Assembly (NCBI GenBank): GCA_035946175.1
Contig: DASYZQ010000014.1
Span: forward strand, 88,639-152,638
Reading direction: 5' to 3'
From: DASYZQ01 sp035946175
GTDB lineage: Bacteria > Patescibacteriota > Saccharimonadia > Saccharimonadales > UBA4665
Length of the DNA: 64,000 bases
Shown here one piece after another: positions 24,130 through 32,224 of the stretch; within the stretch, counting starts at the first letter, position 1, and every line of letters begins with the position of its first letter. The position numbers and the translations under genes were made by a program. The notes under the pieces are model-generated. The model made no database searches. It was not told the origin of the DNA and worked only from the letters and a program-made list of their open reading frames with translations.

Positions 24130-25731
24130 ATGCAGGAAAAGCCAAGTTCTCAAACAAAAAAACGTATTCCGCTGAGTAAAGTAGCATTGCTGCTGATAAC
24201 AACCGCTCTATTGGGTCAGCTGTTAGGGTTCTTGCGTACTAAATTGGTCAATGCCAACTTCCCAGCACTCGGGCCAAATAGTACCGATGCCTATTTCGCC
24301 GCCTTCAATATCCCGGACTTCTTTTTCTACACCCTCGCAGCCGGTGCACTCGGTGTTGCCTTTATGCCGGTGCTGGCTGAGCGATTGCAGAAAGGTGATC
24401 GCCACGGTATGTGGGAAATTTCTTCTAGCCTGCTTAACTTGCTGGCTATGGTCATGGGTGTCGTATCGCTCGTCATATTTTTCGGTGCGGGGCCATTGAT
24501 CCACTATGTGGTAGCACCGAATATGTCACCGCAGCAGCTCCATAACGCAGTTGTGATCATGCGGTTCCTTGCCCTCAACCCGCTCTTTTTTACTATATCG
24601 GGTATCCTATCCAGTGTGCAGCAGAGCCTGGGACGGTTCTTTTTCTACGCCATTGCGCCGTTGTTCTATAACCTCTCGATTATCGCCAGTATATATGTTT
24701 TTAAAGACACCAGCTTTGGGCTGAAGGGTCTGGGCTTGGGAGCGCTTGTCGGCGGCCTACTGCAGCTACTTATGGTCTGTGTGGGGCTTTACGGTACCAA
24801 ATTCTCCTGGCGGCCAACGATCTTATGGCGAAGCAGTGATTTTAGAATGATTCTAAAAAATCTGCCTCCGCGTTCACTGGACCAAGGGATGGATCAGATA
24901 CAGAGTATTGTCGAGACTAACTTTGCTCGCCGGCTGGGTCCGGGTAATGTCAGCTATTACAACAACGCCAATATTCTTCAGACGGCGCCGGTGCTCTTGC
25001 TCGGGACAGCAATTTCGACCGCAGCTTTTCCCCGGCTGTCTAATCGGCTTGCCCAAGGTCGGCCAGATCTCTTTAATCGGGACTTTTTGAGTGTTGTGCG
25101 TGTACTACTTTGGCTGGCATTCCCAGTGGTAATCATTTCGTACTTTGCCCGGGGCTATCTTGCCCGACTCATCTTCTCCCGTGACGCTCCCCAGGTTGCC
25201 CTTATATTTGGTTTCCTGAGCATTGCCATCTTTGCCGGTATACTCTACACCATTCTGTCGCGCTGGTTCTACGCCCGAAAAGATACCCGCACACCGCTAT
25301 TTGTCTCAGTTTTTACCGTGGGTTTGAACATTGTGCTGGCAATACTACTAGCCCGCCCCAGCAGCTACGGTATTGCCGGCCTCGCCTTGAGCCAGTCAAT
25401 TGCATCGACGACTGAAGTGGTACTACTGCTCGGGATCATGTTGTTGCGGGATCACCGCTTGCTGAACCGGGTCTTCTGGGAGGCCTGTGGGCGCATTATA
25501 TCAGTTAGCGGCTTTAGCCTTTTTGCTGGCTACCTAGCGGTTTCCTTCTTCCCGCTTGGCATTAATGACCGGGGATTCCTGACGTTAGGCACCAAGTTGA
25601 CGTTTATCGCGCTCGTTACCTTCGGTGTCCATATTCTAATGTCCGGATTGTTCGATCTTGATGAGACGAGACCGATCTTTCAGGGTTTTAAGCGCTTAGC
25701 GCTAAAACCACTGAAGATATTCCCGTACTAA
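24130..25731 (+). CDS. murJ: lipid II flippase MurJ (MviN family)
   Basis: 533 aa polytopic protein with about 14 hydrophobic helices. MATE/MOP-superfamily MurJ features include LLGQLLGFLRTKLVNANFP, TDAYFAAFNIPDFFF, MPVLAERLQKGD, and a charged PPRSLDQGMDQIQ stretch. It transfers the peptidoglycan precursor lipid II across the membrane. The Arg-rich first loop needed for transport is kept in part (LRTK). The stop codon lies in a hairpin (25717-25743). Confidence 0.93.
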   Translation: MQEKPSSQTKKRIPLSKVALLLITTALLGQLLGFLRTKLVNANFPALGPNSTDAYFAAFNIPDFFFYTLAAGALGVAFMPVLAERLQKGDRHGMWEISSSLLNLLAMVMGVVSLVIFFGAGPLIHYVVAPNMSPQQLHNAVVIMRFLALNPLFFTISGILSSVQQSLGRFFFYAIAPLFYNLSIIASIYVFKDTSFGLKGLGLGALVGGLLQLLMVCVGLYGTKFSWRPTILWRSSDFRMILKNLPPRSLDQGMDQIQSIVETNFARRLGPGNVSYYNNANILQTAPVLLLGTAISTAAFPRLSNRLAQGRPDLFNRDFLSVVRVLLWLAFPVVIISYFARGYLARLIFSRDAPQVALIFGFLSIAIFAGILYTILSRWFYARKDTRTPLFVSVFTVGLNIVLAILLARPSSYGIAGLALSQSIASTTEVVLLLGIMLLRDHRLLNRVFWEACGRIISVSGFSLFAGYLAVSFFPLGINDRGFLTLGTKLTFIALVTFGVHILMSGLFDLDETRPIFQGFKRLALKPLKIFPY

Positions 25732-25825
25732 GTATGGGAATATATCAAACGGCAGCCACACAGAAAAGAAAGGGCCAACTCAACCGAGACCGCTAGCAAT
25801 CAGCTCTCTGTTATACTAAAGTTCG

Positions 25826-27610
25826 ATGGACCAGGATCATCTAAGAAATTTTTGTATTATTGCCCATATTGACCATGGCAAATCAACGCTGGCCGACCGA
25901 TTGCTGGAGCTAACCGGTACCGTTGACCAACGACATATGCGCCAACAACTTCTTGATCAAATGGATCTGGAGCGAGAGCGAGGCATTACTATCAAGCTAC
26001 AGCCAGTAAGGATGCGCTATAAAGGCTACCAGCTTAACCTTATTGATACCCCTGGGCATGTCGACTTCAGCTATGAAGTATCACGGAGTCTGGCGGCCTG
26101 TGAAGGCGCTATCCTAGTTGTCGACGCCACTCAAGGCATTCAGGCTCAGACGCTGGCTAATGTCTATTTGGCATTGGCGGCCGATCTCACAATCATACCG
26201 GTGCTCAATAAGATAGATCTGCCGGCTGCGGATGTCGAACGTGTGACCGCTGAGGTCGTTGGCCTGCTTGGCTGTGATCCACATGACGTACTACAGATAT
26301 CTGCCAAAACCGGACAAGGAGTTGAAGCGTTGCTTGAACAGATTGTATCGACTGTACCTGAGCCGAGGGGCCAGGCTGACGCTCCAACCCGGGCACTCAT
26401 TTTTGACAGCTACTATGACGATTACCGCGGCGTTATTCTGTACGTGCGCTTAGTGGATGGTTCTATTGGCCAAGGCGAACAGTTGGTTATGGTGGCTACC
26501 AGGCATCATGCCCTGGCGCTTGAGGTTGGCATGTTGACGCCGGAAATGACGTCGACCCGTCAGCTGAAGACCGGTGAGATTGGCTATATCGTTACTAATC
26601 TCAAATCTACTCGTCAGGCTAAGGTTGGAGATACAGTGACGTGTGCTGCTGAGGAACGGCAATCGACTACGGCCCTGCCAGGTTACCAGGATGTCAGACC
26701 GTTTGTTTACGCTGGCTTTTTCCCTGATAGCAGTGAGCACTATCAGGAACTCAAAGAAGCCATAGAAAAATTATCGCTCAGTGACTCTGCTCTGCAGTTC
26801 TCACTAGAGAATTCACCGGTACTGGGTTTTGGGGTGCGGATCGGCTTTCTTGGGCTGTTGCATATGGACATCGTGCGGGAACGGCTGGAGCGGGAGTACA
26901 ATTTGTCATTGATCGTGACCAACCCCTCAACCGACTACCAGGTGACCTTAACGACCGGTGACGAGCTTGACATCAGAAGCGCGGCCGAGCTGCCGGAGGT
27001 GTCCAAGATTCGCGAAATCAGAGAGCCCTGGATTTCGGGAGAGATCATCGTACCGAAAGATTATGTCGGTCAGGTCTTACAGCTCATCGCCGGCAAACGC
27101 GGCCGACAAAAGCACATCGGCTACATTGATGAGCGGGCTGTTGTTCGCTTTGAGGCACCGCTTGCTAACCTGCTGACGGACTTCTATGATCGCCTGAAAA
27201 GTGTAACTTCTGGCTATGGGTCGTTCAGCTATGAGCTGACCGGCTACGTGTCAGCTGACTTAGTACGTCTCGACTTCTACATCGCTGGAGATATGGTAGA
27301 AAGCCTCAGCATTATGGTGCATAGGACTGAAGTAGAGAGAATGGCCCGAAGTGTGGTTGAAAAGTTGAAAGCAGTCATCCCGCGTCAGCAGTTTGCCGTG
27401 GCATTGCAGGCTGCTATCGGTGGTAAGTTTATTGCCCGAGAGGATGTGAGTGCCTATCGTAAAGATGTGACCGGATCACTATATGGTGGCGACGTCTCAC
27501 GTAAGAAAAAACTCCTGACCAAACAAAAGCGCGGTAAAGCTCGCATGAAGCGGTTCGGTAAGATAGACATACCGGCTGAAGCCTTTACGGTAATGCTAAA
27601 ACGTGACTGA
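25826..27610 (+). CDS. lepA: elongation factor 4 (back-translocase LepA)
   Basis: 594 aa, the normal family length. GTPase motifs: G1 AHIDHGKST (13-21), G2/switch RERGITIKLQ, G3 DTPGHVDF, and G4 NKID. The C-terminal LepA-specific domain with GKRGRQKHIGYIDERAVV and the KQKRGKARMKRFG tail is complete. LepA acts on stalled or misassembled ribosomes. TATACT at 25812-25817 ends 8 nt before the ATG. The 3' end overlaps the next gene by 8 nt. Confidence 0.97.
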   Translation: MDQDHLRNFCIIAHIDHGKSTLADRLLELTGTVDQRHMRQQLLDQMDLERERGITIKLQPVRMRYKGYQLNLIDTPGHVDFSYEVSRSLAACEGAILVVDATQGIQAQTLANVYLALAADLTIIPVLNKIDLPAADVERVTAEVVGLLGCDPHDVLQISAKTGQGVEALLEQIVSTVPEPRGQADAPTRALIFDSYYDDYRGVILYVRLVDGSIGQGEQLVMVATRHHALALEVGMLTPEMTSTRQLKTGEIGYIVTNLKSTRQAKVGDTVTCAAEERQSTTALPGYQDVRPFVYAGFFPDSSEHYQELKEAIEKLSLSDSALQFSLENSPVLGFGVRIGFLGLLHMDIVRERLEREYNLSLIVTNPSTDYQVTLTTGDELDIRSAAELPEVSKIREIREPWISGEIIVPKDYVGQVLQLIAGKRGRQKHIGYIDERAVVRFEAPLANLLTDFYDRLKSVTSGYGSFSYELTGYVSADLVRLDFYIAGDMVESLSIMVHRTEVERMARSVVEKLKAVIPRQQFAVALQAAIGGKFIAREDVSAYRKDVTGSLYGGDVSRKKKLLTKQKRGKARMKRFGKIDIPAEAFTVMLKRD

Positions 27611-28319
27611 CGTGATGACAAATTTGGATCTGTCTGATCGCGTTGCTGCGTATCGACCAGATAAGTCGGTCTTGGCCCAACTGCAAAATGTCCACATGGT
27701 AGCAGTCGTGGGACCGACCGCTGTTGGCAAAACTACCCTCATAGACTATGCCGCTACACACGATAGTCGCATCCATCGCATGGTGACTGATGTCAGCCGT
27801 TTGCCGAGAGCGGAGGAGGTTGACGGGCTAGACTACAATTTTCGCTCCCGCCGAGACATGCTTCAAGACTTGAGACAAGGGCAATTCGTACAGATGGCGC
27901 TGGCAACTGGCAACCACATATACGGCAGTCGGGCAAGTAGTTACTCGTCAGAAGGTTATACCGTCATGGCTGTTATGGCCCGTGCCATGCCAGCCTTCGC
28001 AGATCTGCCATTTGGACAACTCCAGGTTGTATGTGTTATCCCGCCGGATTTTGAAACGTGGCAGCGGCGGATAGCGGCACACTATTTTACACCAGCAGAG
28101 TATCAGCAGCGTTTGCTGGAGGCCAGAGAGTCGTTGCAGTTTGCCGCGGCGCAGTCACCAACCAACCTCTTGATAAATGGCGATCGCGCCAAGTCTTGCG
28201 ATGCGTTTCTTCGACTTGTACGCAACCGTACAAGCCCGCGGTATGGGCAGAAAAAAGCTGAGCATGTGTTGAAGACGATATTGGGGCAGTTAGAAATGGA
28301 GCTGGATTCTGGCCAGTAG
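27603..28319 (+). CDS. guanylate-kinase-like P-loop protein
   Basis: 238 aa. P-loop GPTAVGKTT at residues 37-45, then a MVTDVSRLPRAEEVDGLDYNF segment that resembles the guanylate kinase TTR-PR-E-DG-Y-F pattern that binds GMP. The second half diverges from typical Gmk. It may phosphorylate a nucleotide or act as a regulator. It overlaps lepA by 8 nt and is probably translated with it. ATG codons at 27615 or GTG-type starts nearby are alternatives. Confidence 0.65.
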   Translation: MTDVMTNLDLSDRVAAYRPDKSVLAQLQNVHMVAVVGPTAVGKTTLIDYAATHDSRIHRMVTDVSRLPRAEEVDGLDYNFRSRRDMLQDLRQGQFVQMALATGNHIYGSRASSYSSEGYTVMAVMARAMPAFADLPFGQLQVVCVIPPDFETWQRRIAAHYFTPAEYQQRLLEARESLQFAAAQSPTNLLINGDRAKSCDAFLRLVRNRTSPRYGQKKAEHVLKTILGQLEMELDSGQ

Positions 28320-28342
28320 GGTGTCGTAGACCGTAAATTTCC

Positions 28343-28954
28343 CTACCCATGTCTAAGTATGTAATGCAGCGTTAGAAACGGGGCGTCAGGAATTTCTTCA
28401 TCTGCGGAATATTTTATAACGCTGAACCACTGGCTAAACAATTTTTCTATCTCTTTAGGTGTAAAGTGATAGCCAATTTTAGTCGGCGTGCTTTTACTGA
28501 AGGCCGATAGATAGAAATAGCTGTCCTCCTTAAGCACTCTAACAACATTCTCAAAGTAAAGAACCCGATTTTCGGGGATGATGTGATGGAATAATCCGCC
28601 ATCGATAATGGCATCAAAAAACCCAGAGCTGTACTTTAGATTAAAAACGTCGCCAACACCGAAGTGTGCTAGATTCGTGACATTTTGTACCTTGGCCTTT
28701 CCCGCTGCCTTTGTGATAGCAGTTGACGAAGAATCCATACCCCACGCTTCAAAGCCTCGTTTTGCGGCGTATATTGTCGCCCAGCCATCACCGCAGCCTA
28801 TATCTAAGATTTTAGCGTTAGGCTTCTTGTCTACTAATATCTGGAAGAATTCATCAAAGAGTGGCTCAACTTCAGTATGTCGCCAAGGTGTTTTATTCTC
28901 CCGAAACATGTTCTCGAAGTGTTGCTGAACGGTTTTCTGCTGATCCAGGTTCAT
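28343..28954 (-). CDS. class I SAM-dependent methyltransferase
   Basis: 203 aa from the ATG at 28954; further upstream in-frame sequence only covers the neighbouring peroxiredoxin gene. Motif I KILDIGCGDGWATIYAAKRG, acidic loop WGMDSSS, and a motif IV DAIIDGGLFHH are clear. The pattern resembles thiopurine/TehB-type small-molecule methyltransferases. It follows bcp by 20 nt on the same strand and probably shares its transcript. Substrate unknown. Confidence 0.78.
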   Translation of the reverse strand: MNLDQQKTVQQHFENMFRENKTPWRHTEVEPLFDEFFQILVDKKPNAKILDIGCGDGWATIYAAKRGFEAWGMDSSSTAITKAAGKAKVQNVTNLAHFGVGDVFNLKYSSGFFDAIIDGGLFHHIIPENRVLYFENVVRVLKEDSYFYLSAFSKSTPTKIGYHFTPKEIEKLFSQWFSVIKYSADEEIPDAPFLTLHYILRHG

Positions 28955-28973
28955 AATTGATATTCTGCCAGAC

Positions 28974-29447
28974 TTATTTGCTCTCTTGTATCTGTGACAG
29001 GCTCTGCAAATCATCAATGATTTGTGCGGCATGTGTTTCGGGGTTGACACCGATATAGCTTTTGGCAATGTTACCCTGAGGATCAATAATGAACGTATTG
29101 CGCTCAGTACCCAGGAACTCTTTGCCCATAAAGTGGCGTGGTTTCCAGGAATTGTAGGCTTCAATGGTGTGGTGGTCTGGATCGCTGAGCAGGGTGAAGT
29201 TGAGTTGATGTTTTTGGGTGAAGTGCTGGTGTGAGGCGACTGAATCTGCACTAATACCGACCACCTCAGCCTTACCAAGTTTGGCAATAGTTTCACGGGC
29301 GTCGCGGAAGCTACAGGCCTCCTTAGTACAGCCCGGGGTGTCATCTTTAGGATAGAAGTAGAGCACTAGCCACTTGCCTGCATACTCGGAAAGATCATGC
29401 ATGACGTTGTGCTGATCGGGCAAACGAAAGTCTGCTGCTTTTTCCAT
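28974..29447 (-). CDS. bcp: thioredoxin-dependent thiol peroxidase (Bcp/PrxQ)
   Basis: 157 aa from the ATG at 29447, which follows AGGGGGTGAT. The PrxQ active site is FYPKDDTPGCTKEACSFRD, with peroxidatic Cys40 and resolving Cys45 (C-x4-C), followed by FTLLSDPDH and GTERNTFIIDPQG. It reduces hydroperoxides with electrons from thioredoxin. Middle gene of a three-gene minus-strand group with the adenylate-kinase-like gene upstream. Confidence 0.93.
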   Translation of the reverse strand: MEKAADFRLPDQHNVMHDLSEYAGKWLVLYFYPKDDTPGCTKEACSFRDARETIAKLGKAEVVGISADSVASHQHFTQKHQLNFTLLSDPDHHTIEAYNSWKPRHFMGKEFLGTERNTFIIDPQGNIAKSYIGVNPETHAAQIIDDLQSLSQIQESK

Positions 29448-29463
29448 ATCACCCCCTAGTTCG

Positions 29464-30105
29464 TTAACTTCTAGGTCCCTCTGTTGCAGCCGGGTGAACC
29501 CGGGCATACGCAAGCAACTTGGCAATGATTGTTTCGCTCACCGCTGTAGCTGGCTGATTACCATCCACTTCTATAAGCATGTCCTTATTACGGTAGAACT
29601 CAATGACTGGCATCGTTTTCGTGCGGAATTCCGACAATCGTGTATTAAAGAACTCTACGGCATCATCTGCCCGAGCTCCTCTGCCGTCAGCAGACAGGTT
29701 TGCATGGCGAGTTCGAGCTATTTCCTCGGGAACGGTCAACAAAACCGCAGCCCGAATCGGATGTCCGGCTGCTGCGGTGGCCTGCATGACGCTTTGTTCT
29801 TCCCCATACCATCGTCCGACCGAACTGAGGATGAGTGGTTTATCGTCGAACTTCTCTTGAGAAAGGAAGGGCAAGACGACACGCACATATACATCAGATG
29901 GGCTCAATTGTCCTTCGTCGATGACCTTTTTCGCATCAGGAGGCAGTGCGCTATTCCGTAATATCTCTCCGCCACCGAGCATCTCTCCCTTGAGGAAGAC
30001 GGCTAGCTTGCGGCACTGTGTGTCTTTGCCGGCAAATGGCATACCGAATACATTGACTGAGCCTTGCCCGAGCCATTGTCGTAAAAATGCAACATCTTCT
30101 TGCAT
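29464..30105 (-). CDS. adenylate-kinase-family nucleoside monophosphate kinase
   Basis: 213 aa. P-loop VFGMPFAGKDTQ resembles the Adk GxPGsGKGTQ motif, with Asp replacing the second-last Gly. MLGGGEILRN matches the NMP-binding start, and a LID-type segment (RHANLSADGRGARADD) follows. The sequence is divergent enough that AMP as substrate is not certain. TATAGT 6 nt before the ATG suggests a leaderless transcript starting the adk-like/bcp/methyltransferase group. Confidence 0.72.
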   Translation of the reverse strand: MQEDVAFLRQWLGQGSVNVFGMPFAGKDTQCRKLAVFLKGEMLGGGEILRNSALPPDAKKVIDEGQLSPSDVYVRVVLPFLSQEKFDDKPLILSSVGRWYGEEQSVMQATAAAGHPIRAAVLLTVPEEIARTRHANLSADGRGARADDAVEFFNTRLSEFRTKTMPVIEFYRNKDMLIEVDGNQPATAVSETIIAKLLAYARVHPAATEGPRS

Positions 30106-30150
30106 GAAAGCACTATAGCAGCCGAAATATAACCTCGCAATGCCATACTC

Positions 30151-30189
30151 TTAGCACTCTTGACGATTGAGTGCTAGAAACCGTATAAT
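30151..30189 (+). promoter_or_regulatory. CIRCE operator and promoter of hrcA-grpE
   Basis: TTAGCACTC (30151-30159), 9-nt spacer, GAGTGCTAG (30169-30177). The spacer contains the -35 TTGACG (30160-30165), and TATAAT follows at 30184-30189 (18-nt spacing), so HrcA bound here would block the polymerase. Confidence 0.92.
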
Positions 30190-30228
30190 CCTAGTTACGT
30201 TTACCTAATATGTGAGCATGGTACAGAT

Positions 30229-30936
30229 ATGACTGACCGACAAAAACAGATTCTCTTTGCCGTCGTAGAACAGTATGCCGAAGTAGCCAGCCCAGTTGGC
30301 TCGAATCTGCTCGCCAAACTTTTCAATGTCAGTTCAGCCACTATTCGGGCTGATATGGCAGAACTGGAACGCCTCGGCTTAATTAGCCAGCCGCATACCT
30401 CAGCCGGTCGCGTGCCGACTGACAAGGGGTACCGACTATACGTCAACAGTATTGCAAACAGTGATGAGGAGACGGTTACAGAGAGGCGAGCCGAACGAGC
30501 ATTAACTGCCCGGGTGCAACACGGCGGTTTACCCGAGCGTACCATTCGTAATGCAGTTGATACACTTGTCGAACTGACACGCAACCTAGGTTTGGCTACC
30601 ATTGGCAATCAACTCTATATGAGTGGCTTATCGAATCTGTTCGGCCAGCCGGAGTTTATGCAAGCTGCCCAAGTTCGCCAAGTCGCGCAGCTTCTAGACA
30701 ACCTAGAGCCGTGGCTTCAAGAAGCGGCTCCGAATGAACCGCTGAGCGTATTTATTGGTCAGGAAAACCCAATTGGCCGCAGTGCCGGCTGCTCGCTTAT
30801 TATTAGTCGATTTCATAGCCCCTACTCAGATCGGAGCTATATTGGTATACTGGGCCCGACCCGGCAGAGTTACCGTGACGTCATGCAACTGGTTCGTCAC
30901 ACCGGGGTAGCACTTGAGGAGGCACTCTATGACTAA
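30229..30936 (+). CDS. hrcA: heat-inducible transcription repressor HrcA (short form)
   Basis: 235 aa. Winged-helix N-terminus TDRQKQILFAVVEQY, SSATIRADMAELERLGLI and QPHTSAGRVPTDKGYRLYV are signature HrcA sequence. The usual ~340-aa protein has an inserted dimer/GAF-like domain; here the C-terminal part is shortened but keeps GILGPTRQSYRDVM. It represses chaperone genes through CIRCE, found upstream of itself, of dnaK and at 1797. It overlaps grpE by 8 nt. Confidence 0.95.
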   Translation: MTDRQKQILFAVVEQYAEVASPVGSNLLAKLFNVSSATIRADMAELERLGLISQPHTSAGRVPTDKGYRLYVNSIANSDEETVTERRAERALTARVQHGGLPERTIRNAVDTLVELTRNLGLATIGNQLYMSGLSNLFGQPEFMQAAQVRQVAQLLDNLEPWLQEAAPNEPLSVFIGQENPIGRSAGCSLIISRFHSPYSDRSYIGILGPTRQSYRDVMQLVRHTGVALEEALYD

Positions 30937-31447
30937 AACACCCAAGGATCAGCAGAAGCAGCCCGCAGAAGGTCCATTGAGCCAACAGCCATCTACAGAC
31001 ATGGCTGCCCTGCAGCAGCAGATCGAAGAATTGACAGCCGCGTTACAACGGGAACGGGCTGATGCACTGAACATTCGGCGGCGGCACGAGGAACAGGTAA
31101 GCAAACTGCGGGAGCTTGTTAAGGCCGGTATCATCAGGGATTTCCTCCCCGTCATAGATAATCTAGAGCGGGCACTCAAGCACGTGCCAAAAGAGCTGGA
31201 AGGAAACGACTACATTAAAGGTGTCGAAGGAGTCGTCCGCCAGTTTGAGAAAGTACTCCAAGATATTGGCGTCGAGCGTATCAAGACAGTTGGTGAGCGA
31301 TTTGATCCTCTACTGCACGAAGCGGTCAGCATGGAAGAAGGCGACGGCGATCAAGAAGTGGTCAGTGAAGAGCTGCAATCCGGCTATCGTCTTGGTGACG
31401 AAGTACTCCGCCACGCGATGGTGAAAGTTCGTTTGCAGCATTCGTAG
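30929..31447 (+). CDS. grpE: nucleotide exchange factor GrpE
   Basis: 172 aa from the ATG at 30929, inside the hrcA end (ATGACTAA). An acidic/Gln-rich N-terminus leads into a long coiled coil (AALQQQIEELTAALQRERAD) and the GrpE core: IRDFLPVIDNLERAL, GVEGVVRQFEKVLQDIGVE, and FDPLLHEAVS ending GYRLGDEVLRHAMVKV. It releases ADP from DnaK. Operon with hrcA. Confidence 0.96.
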   Translation: MTKTPKDQQKQPAEGPLSQQPSTDMAALQQQIEELTAALQRERADALNIRRRHEEQVSKLRELVKAGIIRDFLPVIDNLERALKHVPKELEGNDYIKGVEGVVRQFEKVLQDIGVERIKTVGERFDPLLHEAVSMEEGDGDQEVVSEELQSGYRLGDEVLRHAMVKVRLQHS

Positions 31448-32083
31448 AAGTACGCACCGCCTTCACAATACAGATATAGCCTAATATCTTCCCTGGCCCT
31501 ATACTATTTCTCATGCTTCGTCCTCGCGTTACTGAGTATCCTGGCTCAATTTGCCATCTGGGCCCTGATCATACGAACCTCACCAAAGCAGGGTAAGCAA
31601 GTTAGTATCAGTGAACACGCCGCTGGTAGAAGGTGGTCGTATCTCCTGTTTGGTATCTCAGGAACCGTGTGTCCGAGTCTGCTTAACTACTACCTGTATC
31701 ATTCATTCGGTCCGCAGTTTGGACTGCCTTTTATCTTCTACCTGGCAGTAGTCGCTACCTGGGTCAGTATGCTACTGACTGCCTGGGTACCATATCATCC
31801 CACCAAAAGGGGCCTTCAGATACTTCATGGTAAAGCTGCCATGGCTATGGCCTGCATGATGGCCCTCATTATAGCCAGCTTAACCCTTGCTCGTAATGTG
31901 AGTACCGGTATTCATATCGTAGCGGCTATACTCGCGGTATGGTATGGCTTCACCATCTATCTCGGTTTTTCGCTTAAACGCTCATCGCTTGCCAAACGAC
32001 TACTCCCCCATTTTATAGTAATCGAGGTATTTAACATTGTATCGTTCGTAGGATTAGTAATGGGGGTGGCGTTTTGGGGGTGA
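31448..32083 (+). CDS. polytopic membrane protein lacking a recognisable start codon
   Basis: The frame is open immediately after the grpE TAG and in phase with it. Hydrophobic, coherent sequence runs from about 31480 (for example ALYYFSCFVLALLSILAQFA) through GTG at 31667 to the stop, giving about six transmembrane helices. No ATG, GTG or TTG exists before 31667, only CTG codons (31493). Either an unusual start is used, a start has mutated, or the 138-aa GTG form is made. The fold resembles DUF998-type membrane proteins, with low certainty. Confidence 0.5.
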   Translation, partial: KYAPPSQYRYSLISSLALYYFSCFVLALLSILAQFAIWALIIRTSPKQGKQVSISEHAAGRRWSYLLFGISGTVCPSLLNYYLYHSFGPQFGLPFIFYLAVVATWVSMLLTAWVPYHPTKRGLQILHGKAAMAMACMMALIIASLTLARNVSTGIHIVAAILAVWYGFTIYLGFSLKRSSLAKRLLPHFIVIEVFNIVSFVGLVMGVAFWG

Positions 32084-32120
32084 TGAACAGCACCCTACGC
32101 GGAGGCAGCATGTAGTTCAA

Positions 32121-32158
32121 TTGGCACTCTTGACAGTAGAGTGCTAGTTTTTTATGAT
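32121..32158 (+). promoter_or_regulatory. CIRCE operator and promoter of dnaK
   Basis: TTGGCACTC (32121-32129), 9-nt spacer, GAGTGCTAG (32139-32147). -35 TTGACA at 32130-32135 lies in the spacer and -10 TATGAT at 32153-32158 (17-nt spacing). Confidence 0.92.
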
Positions 32159-32224
32159 AGAATACAAGTTAGCACTTAGTATTGGTAATTGCTAAAAACG
32201 AAAGGGTAAGGATAGGAAAACATC

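Noticed and set aside
25717..25743. Hairpin at the murJ stop as a terminator
   Set aside because: Good stem but no T-run follows; left as possible mRNA-stabilising hairpin.
28955..29344. N-terminal extension of the methyltransferase at 28343
   Set aside because: The extension is the antiframe of the peroxiredoxin gene; the real start is 28954.
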